A DNA stretch of 64,000 nt, from the NCBI RefSeq assembly GCF_026914185.1, contig NC_070563.1, positions 7,874,382 through 7,938,381 on the forward strand, written 5' to 3'. Both the position numbers and the translations under genes were made by a program. Below, piece by piece: positions 45,776 through 57,643 of this stretch. Below the pieces are notes generated by a model. That model saw only the letters and a program-made list of their open reading frames with translations. It searched no databases and was not told the DNA's origin. The DNA comes from Puccinia triticina. Its lineage: Eukaryota; Basidiomycota; Pucciniomycetes; Pucciniales; Pucciniaceae. Every line of letters begins with the position of its first letter. Position 1 is the stretch's first letter.

Positions 45776-48100
45776 TGGAGCTGGCATGATGTCACTTGTC
45801 ATCAAGTGACTATTTTTTTTTCCTGGCAATTCTTATGCTACAACAACTTGGATTTTCAGGAAAAAGTACATATGAAGTCCATTGGCCACACTAGCACAAT
45901 GTTTCACGGCACTTGGGGATACATACACTCTATTCCTCCCAGCTTATTACCCACACTGGATCCCACTGAGCTCACCATTGATGCCCTAAATGAAGCATTA
46001 CACGCTGGCACCAAACTCATTATACGACCAGACATGTTTACACCGACCGCCGAGACCACCAACCACTTTGAAAAAACACTTAAATCTCAGATTACCCATG
46101 TCATTCTTACGTACATAGCCACACCCGTGGATGCAAGAGTCAAGCTAGAAAAATCGCCTCCTGAAGTCAATCCAATTGCACCTGTTGACCCAAACATTTC
46201 AATGCTGAAACTGATGCTTGCTTCAGATAATTCTGCTCTTGGGGTGGGCAAAGTATTTACTGGGGTGATTCAGCAGAGTGGTTTAACTGTGGAGGAATTC
46301 CACTCTCGGCTCCAGATCATAGAAGGCGACCTAGGATCATGCAACATCTTTGATAGTCTCAGGAAGCAGAGGATGCCTGCGGTGGGAAATCACAATAGCC
46401 TTGATAATATTCTACCTATTCCGGGTGCCGCACACACCCTGTGGAACCTCTCTCAAGCCATTTTTCTCGGCCACTGGGGAAATGAAAAGTGTGCCCGTGA
46501 TACCGGGGCCTGGCGGACGCTTCATGCACTAGGAATTCCTACTGAGAAGCCGGTGACAAAGAAAGACTTCAACCTGATGCTCTCGCACATAGAGAAAATT
46601 CATGAGGTCGCCCTGCTGTATTGTGTACTGTGAGTGTCTTGACAATCTTTCATGTTGAACATGGACAAACCAGCTGATGAATACTTTTCTTGGGGTCCAT
46701 AGACTCGTGGCAAACCGAGCCCACGTGCCATTATCAGCTGACCGCCTCAAGCTCTCTAGTGAAACTATACATGATTGGGTTGAGTGCACATATGAGAGAT
46801 TCTGCTCTGGCAAAGCCCATCAATCCAAACTGGCCCAAACCTGCCCGGCTCACAAGAACTTCCTCCTGCGTATACAAGACTTTGCAACCATTGTGGAGGC
46901 CAATCGGGCGATGAAGGATGGTGATTATGGTCGCCTCATGTTTATGTGGCAGAGATGGGCTGTGATGAGCCAAGGCATTGGAGGAATGCCCCATTATTCT
47001 AAACACCTGCCCAAACTTATTGTCCTGTTGAATCACATCCTGCCAGAATCTTTATTGCAATTAGTGTTCAATACCCTGCTTTTTTCACCAACTGGGAGGC
47101 CAGGACACTTTGTGGCCACTGACTTCTACCTCGAGGTGCAAAATTATTGGTTGAAATATTTCTTCAACCACTCGGGTATTGGGACCGACATTGAAAGGTT
47201 GAAAGAAGTATTCTCTAGTAATATATCTTTGGTGAGCTCAATCAGTCTGCCCTGCGCATTTGCTTGGCTATTAACCCACATTTTCATTGCCACTCAGCTT
47301 CAATATCTTTTACAGCTCATCAAAATGGAATCCGGCTCCAAAGTGATACACCAGTCACACAAGAATGTGTTGACTTTAGACTCAATCAACAACTTCCGTT
47401 GCATGGCCGAGAGCGAGAGATTGGGGCAAACTCCGCCAGATGGAGCTACTGACAAGGCCATCAATGATTTCTACTTGACGGGGATTGTCAAAATGCAGAA
47501 GGAATTCTTGCAGAGCGGACTTGACCGATTCAAGCCATACTCTCAAGGCATCATGTCAATTTATGATGAAGATGATGTTCAGCAGGACGTAGCAATGGAA
47601 AAAGACATTGCAACAGGCCTTGAGCATCAAGATCTCAGTGATGAAGCAACAGATGCTGAAAGTTTAGATTCACTCGACATATAAACATGTGAGTTATTAT
47701 CAATTACATCATTCCTTCATCCTCCACCCCTGGCCAATTGATCCCGCATCTCGTCAAAAGCTGTCTGATTCTGAAAGTCATGTTTTAACTTGGTCATCTG
47801 CTGCCGGTTCCGCTGTACTCGTTTAGCCTGAGCTCCCACCTTCTTGGCCTCTATGTCCGCTCGACGCAGCCGTTTTTCTTCATCTTCTTTCGCCTTGATC
47901 GCCACCCTGGACGCCTCTGCGGCTGCCCGTCGTGCTTGTCGATTGGCCTCCCTCTCCTCATCATCCAACCTGTTTTCTTCCGCCATCCTCTTGCGCACCA
48001 GGGCTTGTTCTTCTGAGACCCGCGCCCGAGATAGCTCATTCTGCACGGCCATTTGCAGAGCATGTACGTCTGAATAATTTTGAAGAGGTTGTATTGCCGG

Positions 48101-49283
48101 TGTGGTAGACGGAAAAGTGAAAAATCAAAAGTTTTTTCTATACTACATATTTACTCACAATACGCCTCAAGATACTACCAAATGGACCTCAGAAATGGAT
48201 TCTACGGCCAATTTTACCCTTATTCACCACTGGAAGCGTCACTGGAACCCCGCTGGATTGGAAGTTACACCCTCTGGGACCCTCATGGACACGGCCAGCC
48301 CCAGTCATCAACCTGTCACAACCCTCAAGTCACCTTTCCCAGGTATACACATACTCAGACCCAGACAAACACATAATCTTTTCTATCCCTCTTATCTCCA
48401 CTGCTTATGCAGGGGACCAACCCCATTTCTTCTGTATTTGACATGTCCCCGCCTCATTTATGCACCCCTTTGCAGCCAATGCAGTCTTCTGACCCCATTT
48501 CTGCACTCCTTGCATTAGTCTGACACCACTCATGCACCCCTTGCATGAAGTACCCCTGTATTTGACATTTCCCCGCTTCATTTATGCACTCCTTGCATTA
48601 GTATGACATCATCTTTCATTTCTCACCCCACTTTTTGCCTGTATTTAGTATCTTCTGACACCACTTGTACGCAGCCCACCAGCTAAAATCCCTCATCCAG
48701 GGTCCCCCTTGTAGCTAAAATCCCTCACATTTGTCTATATAAGGAGCTCTCTCCCCCCCAGTTGTTTTTCCCTCAGCTCAGTATTCCCCAGTTATTTACA
48801 TACCACCCATAGCTTTACCTTTACCCTTATAAATACCCTTATAACACCTCATAACAGCCCTTACTTTGCAAATAACCACTGAGCTCACTCTCATATCTCT
48901 CATATCTCTTGCTTAACATATCACGTGCCTGTCACAAGTTACCTGGTTCCTGGTTCAACTCCTGACTGAGACATATACCCTTCTCAGTCTAGACACTCTT
49001 CTCAACTTTTTATATCACCCGCTCGAGGACCTGTGTTCAAACCCCACCGGAAACATCAAGTCAACTTTCACCCTTTCCATCATCATAAAACCTCTCGAAT
49101 CTCACATACCTGTCATTGGACAACTTCATCTGGAACTAGACCAGACCTATCACTTGATTAAAACTTGCCAAGCTTAGCTTGGTGGGTCTTGTTATCTGAT
49201 AGTATAGAAGGGCAGAGTTTGCACCTCCATCATCCCCTTCTCCATTCAGCAAAAGGGTTTCGCAACCACTTTTGAGTCTTACA
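48101..49283 (+). mobile_element. solo LTR (1,183 bp, TSD CCGG)
   Basis: TGTGGTAGACGG...GAGTCTTACA, flanked by CCGG (48097-48100 and 49284-49287). TATA-like CTATATAAGGAGC at ~48737. It is homologous to the reverse-strand LTR at 12207-13087 but carries an extra ~300 bp in the R/U5 region. Excision with one CCGG restores the helicase coiled-coil frame (GKDQAP to AIQPLQN). Confidence 0.88.
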
Positions 49284-50857
49284 CCGGGGCCTGGTCTTTG
49301 CCTATCTGCAAGAGTCTTGCTTTTTCTACTTTCTCTTTTGCCGCGTCAGCCTTTTTTGCCGCCTTTATTTCTGCTCGTTCTTGTGCCTTGCGGATCTTTT
49401 TTGCCTGTTTTTCTTTGTCTCTGCGCAATTTATCTGCCGCTTTCTCTTCCTTAAGCCTTTCATTCTCTGCTTCCCGGTCTTCTGCCTTGCGCAGTCGCTC
49501 GGCAACCCTTTCAGCAGAAACCCATGCCTTTTCCGTGTCCTTGGCGGCTACCTTAGCCTCCTTCTCCGCTGTTCAACGGGCCGCTGCGTTCATTTGAAGC
49601 TGGGCAAGCCCAGCAGCCATCTGGGCACGGACACAAATTCCCTCGGCTTCTATGAAACCATCCAGCTTGGCAACCGTATCTAAGTGAAGTTTATAGAATT
49701 CACTATCCATCCCATCCGTTATGGCCAGGTCCAAACACTCAATCTGCCCATCAAAACAACGTCCACCTATCAGTTTCTCTAGAAGATATGTGTTGTGATT
49801 TTTGCCATTGCAAAGCTGATCAATAGAACCAACAATTGCTTTTGCATGTTGAATCCCAAAGAAGGTGGACGGTGGGAATTCTGGCTTCGGAGTCCCCAAG
49901 AAGTCAATGTAGAAAATTTGAAAGCTGTGCAGCAAGTGTTGTTCAAGGTCTTCAGCCACATGTGGTGGATATCTGCATGTCCCCTTGGGCGCCCCCTTCT
50001 TTCTTTGCCGAGTCATCGTGACTATTGAGAGATCTTTTGGGATAGAGGATGGGTCATTGAGAAGTTGATCAAAGTTGGAGATAGTCATCTGCTGGATGAC
50101 ATTCACAAGAGCATCGGCATCCTCTGGGGAACAGTTTGAGCAATCACATTTGCGAAATAATTGGCTTTCTTCCCGCGCCTTCTCCGCCAAGAAGTTTGGG
50201 TCGTCAGCTGATAGAGGAATGTACCCAAGCCTAATGAGAAATTTCAGTAAGGCAAATGAAGGTTCAACTCATAGGGTGAAAAGACATACGTGTTATCTAT
50301 ATTGAGGACTATCCTCAAACACAGATTTGTGACCGCTAGTGCATCCATCCTATCATTGTCATTCTGGATGGCACCCTCTTCAAAATTGGCCGCAGCATTC
50401 TTGCCATTCTTGCGTGTTGGCTCCATGAACAACAAACCAAACCCAGAATTCCCATCTCGACCGCATCTCCCCACCATTTGCACAATGGCCGAAGGGTCTC
50501 CCCGTCCCATGTGGACTACACACCGCACGCGTTTGAGATTCTGACCTAGTCCCAACGCCATTGTGGCAGAAATCACTGGGACCTTCCCATTCCCAAAGTC
50601 TTCCATGGTACGCAACTTGTCTTCATTGCTTGTAACTGAGTGATACCGCCGGATGAAAGGATCCTGAGGGTTGTACTCGTGCTTCTTAGTATTACGGGCT
50701 TCGTTAACAACCTTCATAACCTGGAAGGTGCGATTCCGGGTTCCTGAGTAGATTATCATTGGAACTGATTCAGCCTTGTTGGAATATATGCTTCAAGCTC
50801 CATTTGAGGGGCCAAGCTATATGATCTAATATCCAAATATCACCAGTAAGACCAACT

Positions 50858-50932
50858 GTGTGTTTAGCTCAGTGGTATAAGAGCAGCTCTCATGAACGTA
50901 GAAGGTTGTGGGTTCAAATCACACAACACACA
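50858..50932 (+). tRNA. tRNA-Met(CAT)-like sequence, probably a pseudogene or SINE
   Basis: A 75 nt unit with a perfect acceptor stem (GTGTGTT/AACACAC), D-arm TAGCTCAGTGG...GAGC containing a consensus A box, anticodon region CTCATGA (CAT at 50891-50893), and T-arm GGTTCAAATC as the B box. The anticodon stem is poor (CAGCT against ACGTA) and the T stem has one mismatch, so normal tRNA function is doubtful. It lies antisense in a gap or intron of the helicase pseudogene, between APHTITSQ and the block before SGTRNRT. A tRNA-derived SINE is possible. Confidence 0.5.
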
Positions 50933-52363
50933 ATTCTTTACACCTGAGTAATTTCAACAAGCCTGTGAGGTAATAGTGTGAGGTGCAAATATCCTTAACA
51001 GATCATCGCAGGAACTCAGAGTCAAATTCATTGTGATTCGAATGAACCAAATCTCAGGCCGCGTGAGTTCCCCATCAATCATGTTGATATCTGTAGGTCG
51101 AAGCATCAAACTGGTTGTTATTGCTGACACAGCAACAGGGCGGCAGGTTGCTGAGAGTAGGAGAACGGGTATATTGTCTGTAGCCATGAGGCGGGTCCCG
51201 ATGTGTCCATAAGTCGGCCGGAAAAGTGCTCAATCTTCAATGCGGGCAAATATGATTAGCGACTTGCTTCGTTTGGACGCCACAAGCCCCCACAAGTAAA
51301 TCATGTGAGCTTTGTCCACAACAATCAACAATAATATGTCTTGAAACTCTTGACTAAAGAACAGCTCGGTGAAAAGTGAGTTATTGAGAAAAACCTCCGG
51401 GCTCTGTTGCCATGATGCAGAGTCAGCCAATTGCGGGCATCTTGGAAATGTACTATCAGGACTTACCAGATAAACAAAGCTGAATGCCCCCTTCTTTATC
51501 TTAGTGACAGTGTCATAGTTCAAAGTCATCTTATTGAGGTTTATCGCAGTTATGTTTAGAAGTTTTTTCTCTCGGACCTATATGAATAATACAATTGCCA
51601 TCTCAGTGTTGGAAATGTCTCAAAAGGATCTGGAAAATCTATCAACCTGGTCATCTCCTAAGGAATCCAGCGGGTTTAACACCAGAACAACAACCTTCTT
51701 TTTGAATAGCCCAAAAAACATCTCTGACATCCTAGTTTTCCCAAACCCAGTCCCAGCGTGCACAAAAGTATGTTTGCCACGAACGAGCGAAGATACTGCT
51801 TTGACTTGAAGATCTTTTGGCTGATCATGATACAACTGGATTGATTGAGCGGTGATATGTTTGGAAAGCAAGTTGTTTGTCATCTGTGCCAGGGCCTCAG
51901 GGAGTTTGTTGGCCTTTGGCTTGGCTGGTATTTTCTGCAGGACTTCCATGGCTCTTGCAGATAGGGCGAAGGTCTTGAGCAGTCTTCCGGGTATGTAACA
52001 CAAGGCGGTCAGAGTTGAGGTTTTTCTTACGTGGCCATCACAGATGCCTAAGATGTTGTTATGTATGTTGGTTTATCACAATCATGTTCGCAGTGTCATT
52101 ATTTTTCTATAGAATTTTACTGTATTTCATGCGGAACTGTTTGTACATAACGTGAGGCACTAGTACAGATTCAGCCGAGAAATCACTTCGGAGCAAAGAA
52201 ATCACAAATCCTTGTATAGCAAAGCAGGGAAGGACCTCACAGACTCAAGAATTAGATAGTGTTAATCTGCTGGATAAGCCCCTTTGATTGTTGGGCAACT
52301 TCGTAGTTGTACAATAACAGACCGGGGCGCTATGGCGGATCAAAAAAAAAGTTGGAGTTTTGT

Positions 52364-52467
52364 AATTCTCTACTGCCGCGGGGTCGACATAGCGCATAAG
52401 TCCCTCCTTCGGAGGGTCCCTGCGGGACGGCGTCCCCCCTCCAATAGAGGGACTTAGTTAAGTTAGC
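52364..52467 (-). repeat. right TIR of the DUF6589/helicase element
   Basis: Inverse of 42376-42473, ending TTAGTTAAGTTAGC, followed by the ATTACAC duplication. Confidence 0.9.
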
Positions 52468-52519
52468 ATTACACGGCGGGGGTGCTTCCTGGCCCGCGCG
52501 TTTGTGGAGACAACGGGAT

Positions 52520-52760
52520 TGTAGAGCGCAGAGGTGATAATACTGATAGAAAATAGGAAAACTCCCCCAAAGGGGAAAATCATATTGCCATAGGAGTACG
52601 GTATTTATAGTATTTACAAGTATGTAATTGGGTTGGTGAGAAAGTATGTCAAGGAAAATACTAGAACTATGTATATATATTTAAGTAAATAGTATGTATG
52701 TATGAAGTAAAGTGATGAGAAATATGTGATAATCCATAAACCCATAGCCCCGCCACAACA
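52520..52760 (-). repeat. 3' LTR of the copia element
   Basis: 241 bp, one base different from the other LTR. Confidence 0.95.
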
Positions 52761-53084
52761 CTCCCCCCCTCAACAACCCCAAAGAAAAGGATAAGGTGAA
52801 AATAAGAAGATAAAGTAAAAAACAGCAGAAAATTGAAAGAAAACAATTAAGTAAAGTAAAAAAGTAAACAAGCTCAAAGATTGAGACAAAAATAAAAGAG
52901 TATTGGAATGACCACGGAAGGAATTGAGATTTAAAGGTACAAAAAGAAACACATAAGAAAGAAATGGATCCAATACGGCCGATTGATGAGTGAGAAACCG
53001 CCACGAGTGAATCCTGGAGTCGACATACAAAATATAAAAACATGGAGGTTAAATTCTGTCGAACCAATCATCCTCCTGGTTCAA

Positions 53085-56000
53085 TTTCAGGTTTAACAGC
53101 ATCCGGAGAGAGACGAACAATCGCGGGGGGTGTATGATCATCGCAGCCAGCGCATACTTCCCCCCCAATACTTGCCAAGGTGTAAGACGGTGCCCTCAAA
53201 CCCGTCTGAGACAAGAAATCCAAAACTTTTTGCCAGCCAAGGGCCTTGGTGAAGATGCCGGCCAGCTGATTGTCGGTGGAAATCCATTCAAGGCGGACTT
53301 TGTTGGTGTATAGCAGTTCATTGATGATATGAAACTCTCGGTCAATGTGTCAATGTTCTTTTCTTGTTCCACAGTCCTTTGCTATGTAGACTGCGGCCTT
53401 GTTGTCGGAAAGTATGCGCGGAGGGAGAACCGAGAAAAATCCAGATAAGAGGGAACGGATGAAACATGCGTCCTTCGACGCAAATGATAACGCCATGTAC
53501 TCAGCCTGACACGTTGATTGCGCTACACAAGACTGCCGTTTCAAAGCCCAAGAGATCGGGGCGCCCCAGACTGTGGTTATGAAACCATGTACCGAGCGCC
53601 ATCCTTTGCCGCCCCAGTTCGCATCCACGAAGGTCTTGATACAGTCCAACTGGTCTCCAGAAGCCTTGATTGGAAGAGACAACTTTGAGGTGAAACGGAT
53701 GTAGGATATCAGATGATTGAGAGAATCCCAATGAGTGTGGTCCGGAGCCATGGAAAAACGAGCAAGATAATTAACCGCAAAGGAAAGATCAGGCCGCGAG
53801 CCTTGCGCCAGATACAGGATGCAACCGATTCTAGATAGATATTCACGATCCATCCCCAAGGAGGGATTTGAGACTAGATCCGAAGATGGGAGTGGTGACT
53901 GTGTCTTGATGTTGGAAGGACTGTAGCTGAGAATCTTTTCAACAAGCATGGGCTGATTGAGTGTGAAACCACCGTTGACTTCTCGAACTCGAACGCCCAC
54001 GATACTGGAGAGATGAGCATCCCATTTCAGGTCGAGAGTCGAGTCCAGGGCCTTTTTTAAACAGTCCATCAGTGCCTGCGAGCTAGCAGTGAAAAGCCCA
54101 TAGTCCACATGAACCCAGAGGAACGCCATGCCGTCTGCCGACTTGTAGATATAGGTAGATTGATCTTCCAGGTTTGGAGTGAAACCAATAGCCTCCAGCT
54201 TCGTCTTCAGATGAAGCCACCAGCACCTACTGGCCTGCCTTGTCCCGTATAACGCCTTGTGCAGTTTGAGAACACAGCCAGGAGAGACTTTGACACCAGG
54301 AGGAGGCCTGATGTAGACGTCATGATCGATGTCACTGTGGAGGAAAGCTGACTTGACGTCAAATGACGCCACAGGCCAGTTGAATCTTGATGCCATTGTT
54401 AAGAGCAACCTAAGGGACGGAAAAGTGGGAGTCGGGGCAAAGGTTTCTCCTACATTTACGCCATGAACCTGCCTAAAACCCTGTGCGACGATTCTTGCTT
54501 TAAATTTGGTGATTTCTCCCTCCTGATCCCGTTTGAGAGCAAACACCCATTGACAATTGAGAACTTCGAAGTCATCCGAGGCTGAGACTTCTTCCCAGAC
54601 GTTCAGCGACAGCATCATATGAATTTCCGCATCACATGCTTTCATCCATTTCACCCGGAGATCCGAATTGAGGGCCTGCTGATACGTTTTGGGAGCGTCC
54701 GACAGAAAAGGAGAAAGGGACGCTATTGAAGCGAGAAAAGCGTCCTGAATTTTGAATTCCCGGATTTGAGCAAATTCACCAAGGTGAAGAGCCTGTATGG
54801 AGTTTAACACAGCGTTCAGCGTGCCGGAGTTAGTCATCTGAGAAGGGAGATTGTCCTCGTGAAATATTACTGATGCCCCAACTTTGAGTTTCTTGGAAAC
54901 CGGATTCCAGAGGATCCAGCCATGCAACGTGTCCGAAATTCCTACGTGAATTAGAGGAGTTGATCTTGGAACAAACTTTTTAGGGTACTTGATGTTGTGG
55001 AGATACGCCCGACATCCAAAAACCTTGACCATGTCCAGTGAAGGAACCTTTCCCATGCAGATCTCATATGGGGTCTTCTCGGCATCATTGTGAACGATCC
55101 TGTTGTAAACGAATGCCGCCTGCTTGAATGCAAGGAACCATAGTGAGTTTGGGAGCTTAGCGTGAATCAGAAATGTCCTGGCCATATCTAGAAGCGCCCG
55201 ATTGGTCCTTTCCACACTGCCATTTTGATGATGCTCATACGGGACAGACATCTCATGCCGAATGTTGTGCTTCGCGAGGAAATCGTTGAACTTCTTTGAG
55301 ATGAATTCTCCTCCACAGTCCGACCTGATACATAGAACATCGTGAGAGCAGTGTTTCTTGAATTTCTCAACCCACGAAATGACTTCCTTTGCCGCAAGAT
55401 CTTTGGTCTTAAGTCCAACGACAGACGTCATCCAAGAGAAAATATTGTGTATCACAAGTCCGTAACAACTGCCGTCTAATGCAGGAGGGAAGGGTCCGAC
55501 TAAATCTACTGACACGATTGCACCCGGCTTATCAGCAATGTTCCTGGGAGGAGACTTAACCGGCGCATGCGTGCTCTTCGCAAGGGAGCAGGAGTCACAC
55601 TTATTCCGCGGTTGACTGATAGGTTTATCAGGCAGACCCAGTGTGGCATTCTTGACAATGGATTTATTTACGGTTCACATCGCTAGATGACCGAGACGAG
55701 TATGCCAAACGTGAGATGATAGGGAGGACAAGACATGACTATGAGGAGACAGATGAGAAGAAACAGGGGTGGTGGGAACTTTTGTCGAGATGAACCATCG
55801 GTAGTTATCGACATATGACAAAAATTGATGATGATCCTGGTTGAAAAGGAAAACGCCATCAGCAAAAGTGACCTGACCGTCCCACTTGTCAAAAAAACCA
55901 ACCAAAAGAACTGTTCCGCGGACGTGTTTGCATAGGAGGACGTTACTGAGACACAAGATGCCTTCTGCCGTCGGAATTCGAGCATCCCCAATGCCTTCTA

Positions 56001-57473
56001 TGGGAATGCATTCTTCGGAAGCAACACGGAGCCGGATATTAGCGGGTCTTAAGGAGGTGAAGAAGTCAGATCTCGACGTTACATGGTTCGTCGCCCCTGT
56101 ATCACAAAGAATATACCCAGCATTTTCCGGATTGGCCAAGACAGACGCCAGAGTGCCGTCGGAAACCACAAGACGATTTGAAAGAACCAAAGACTTCTTT
56201 GGTTGCCAACCTGGAGTTTTTTTTTGAGGGTCTTTGAGGGGAGGCAAACCTTTCTTGACCCTGGGACAGTCTTGCACCCAGTGGCCCCACTCCCAGCACA
56301 CGTTGCAAGGGAATTCGGCCGTGAGGTACTTCTTGCCCCAAAAATCGGCCTCGTGTTATTTGTGATTTGACGATGATTGGCCCCCAGTACGGCCTCGCGA
56401 ACCTCTCAACGCAAAACCACCCGACCTCTTCCACCTTGTGCAGATCCAGACCCTTGTTGGGACGCCATGCCCATCAGCAACGAAGTCGATCCCACTTGAT
56501 GGAGCCGAGAAGCCATGTTTAGGACCTCGGAAGACTCGATTTTGAGCTTGGGGTCAATCGCCAGACGGGAATCAATCGCATCGGTCAGCGTCTGATTGTA
56601 ACGCTTCAAGCTGGCGTGGAAAGAGAGGGATAACAACTTATCTGTTGTTAACCCCCCCAGTCACTTCTCCAAGTCGAGCCAGCTCCTCTTCAAAGACTCA
56701 TAGCTGGCAGCAGGTGAGTCTGAGGCATCCGGGGCCAGCGCGATGTCAGACCATTGACTGACGAGAAGCGACCAGGAGGGAGTGGCAAATCGCCGTTCCA
56801 AAGAAGTCCAAGCCCCGTGCGCATTCATCCCGTTGAGCGATGAGCGCAGCGCCGAATCGATTGAATTCTTGATGACCGCTAGGACGCCACAGGAAACATC
56901 CGGATTTTCTTCGTAACGGTCGATCCTGAAATAATCGGGCTTCTTGGTGACGGTGTCCACGGTGTCCTTGACAGAGGCCACCCAGTGAGGGTAATTCGAT
57001 CCGTTAATCAAGAGTTGAGGGTTGATTTCTTTCCCTAGTTTCTGCCATTCGAGTTGGTTTCTAACGACGGCCGATTGAGAAACGGTCAGATTCTTGATAA
57101 CTAGAAGTTTGAGCATATCGCCGTCAAAATTGGAGAGACCGTTTCGGATAATCTCTTGATTGAGCATGGCGGTGAAATCAGGCTCCGGGATGACGTCTGG
57201 CTTAGGCGACTCAGCGTCGTGATCCGACTTGTGGACTGTTGGTTCTTCAAACGGGTTGGGATGAGCGCGTGACTTGCCCTTGGAAGGACCAACGGAGGGT
57301 TGAGCTGGCGGAGATTGGTGAGGATAAAGGCCGGGCAGGAAAGGATTTCTGGATTCTTCGTGCTCCGACATGTTCGGCGATTCTTCTTCTGGTCGAATGG
57401 GTTTGGTGGGGGTTACTCGAGTAGTGAAGTCCGGCGTTATGGTTGGCAGGCGTTCGGAGCAAGTATGAACCAT
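53085..57473 (-). pseudogene. copia gag-pol, interrupted by several stops
   Basis: ATG at 57473 opens gag (57473-56664). Then a zinc knuckle (CNVCWEWGHWVQDC, ~56300), protease (DTGATNHV, ~56115), the HTRLGHLAM pre-integrase motif (~55690), and integrase with its acidic triad kept (VDLVGPF, RSDCGGEF, GSVERTNR). Reverse transcriptase follows (LNCQWVFALKRD, GFRQVHGVNVGETFAP, ASFDVKSAFLHSDI); the YxDD-equivalent reads HVDYG, so the second Asp is Tyr. RNase H (CQAEYMALS, LSDNKAAV) continues past a TGA at 53350 to about 53085. Stops at 56661 (TGA), ~56356 (TAA), 55675 and 53350 (TGA) and a frameshift near 56415 disable it. Confidence 0.9.
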
Positions 57474-57643
57474 AAAGAAAATAGGAACCTTCTTGAGATA
57501 TCAATAGAATTGAAAAATCTTAATCGTAACCGAGGATATCAAGATTCAAAGCTTGAAAGATCCCGAGTCAGAGAGTGCGGATATCAGCAAAATTCTGAAA
57601 AATCCAAGTCCTAATCTATTCTTGCTATCCGCCGCTGGTGACA

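Larger units (their letters stand above)
44382..45828. mobile_element. TIR element with a 33 bp tandem array, inserted in the DUF6589 exon
   Basis: Inverted ends share CCAGGAA, AATAGTCACTTGATG and CAAGTGACAT over ~45 bp. ATTC flanks both sides (44378-44381 and 45829-45832). Precise removal restores the exon frame. The body is tandem repeats and has no gene. Confidence 0.8.
43355..47684 (+). pseudogene. DUF6589-like protein, interrupted by a repeat element
   Basis: Exons fit GT-AG rules: 43355-43645, 43718-44071, 44133-44381, then (after the 1,447 bp insert) 45833-46629 and 46703-47684, the last with a possible 66 bp in-frame intron at ~47233. Removing the insert joins ...APF to LCYNNLDF in frame. 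The protein would be about 880 residues. The block MFHGTWGYIH, MLASDNSALG, IEGDLGSCN, PGAAHTLWNLSQAIF...HWG, LGRLM-type helices and IYQSHKN-like VIHQSHKN is the pattern of the basidiomycete DUF6589 family, as I know it. The two Asp motifs (SDN, GDLGS) and a later acid could be an RNase H-type metal site, so this may be the transposase; that is inference. Confidence 0.7.
47717..52030 (-). pseudogene. RecQ-like helicase with coiled-coil tail, decayed
   Basis: A 3'-5' superfamily 2 helicase. In order: Walker A (HAGTGFGKTR, ~51770), NPLDSLGDDQ, a 60 bp in-frame intron inside FVYL/SPEVFLNN (~51420-51476), motif II as DKAH (~51310, normally DEAH), LLLSATCRP (~51150), SGTRNRT, MALGLGQNLKRVRCVVHMGRGDP and QMVGRCGRDG (50470). 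After a divergent C-terminal domain comes ~250 residues of Ala/Lys/Glu/Arg-rich coiled coil (49600-47717). TGA codons at ~51230 and ~49574 interrupt an otherwise open frame; both fit CGA to TGA. A solo LTR (48101-49283) splits the coil, and removing it restores the frame. The true start was not found; 52030 is the edge of coding-like sequence. Confidence 0.8.
42376..52467. mobile_element. 10.1 kb TIR element carrying DUF6589-like and RecQ-helicase genes
   Basis: Ends are exact: GCTAACTTAGCTAATTCCCT at 42376 and the complement of GCTAACTTAACTAAGTCCCT ending at 52467. The inverted repeats run ~100 bp with a conserved GGCTATGTCGACCCCGCGGC-type block, and are flanked by a perfect 7 bp duplication ATTACAC (42369-42375 and 52468-52474). 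Two convergent genes fill it: a DUF6589-like gene (+, 43355-47684) and a RecQ-like helicase with a charged coiled-coil tail (-, about 52030-47717), with stop codons ~33 bp apart. Both are damaged, by a tandem-repeat element in the first, and by a solo LTR plus TGA codons in the second. The superfamily is not one I can name. Confidence 0.85.

Noticed and set aside
50858..50932. A fully functional tRNA-Met gene
   Set aside because: The anticodon stem barely pairs and the T stem has a mismatch; kept only as tRNA-like.
54600..57600. A host origin for the copia-like protease/integrase/RT genes
   Set aside because: LTRs, primer site, polypurine tract and a GGGAT duplication show it is a retrotransposon.
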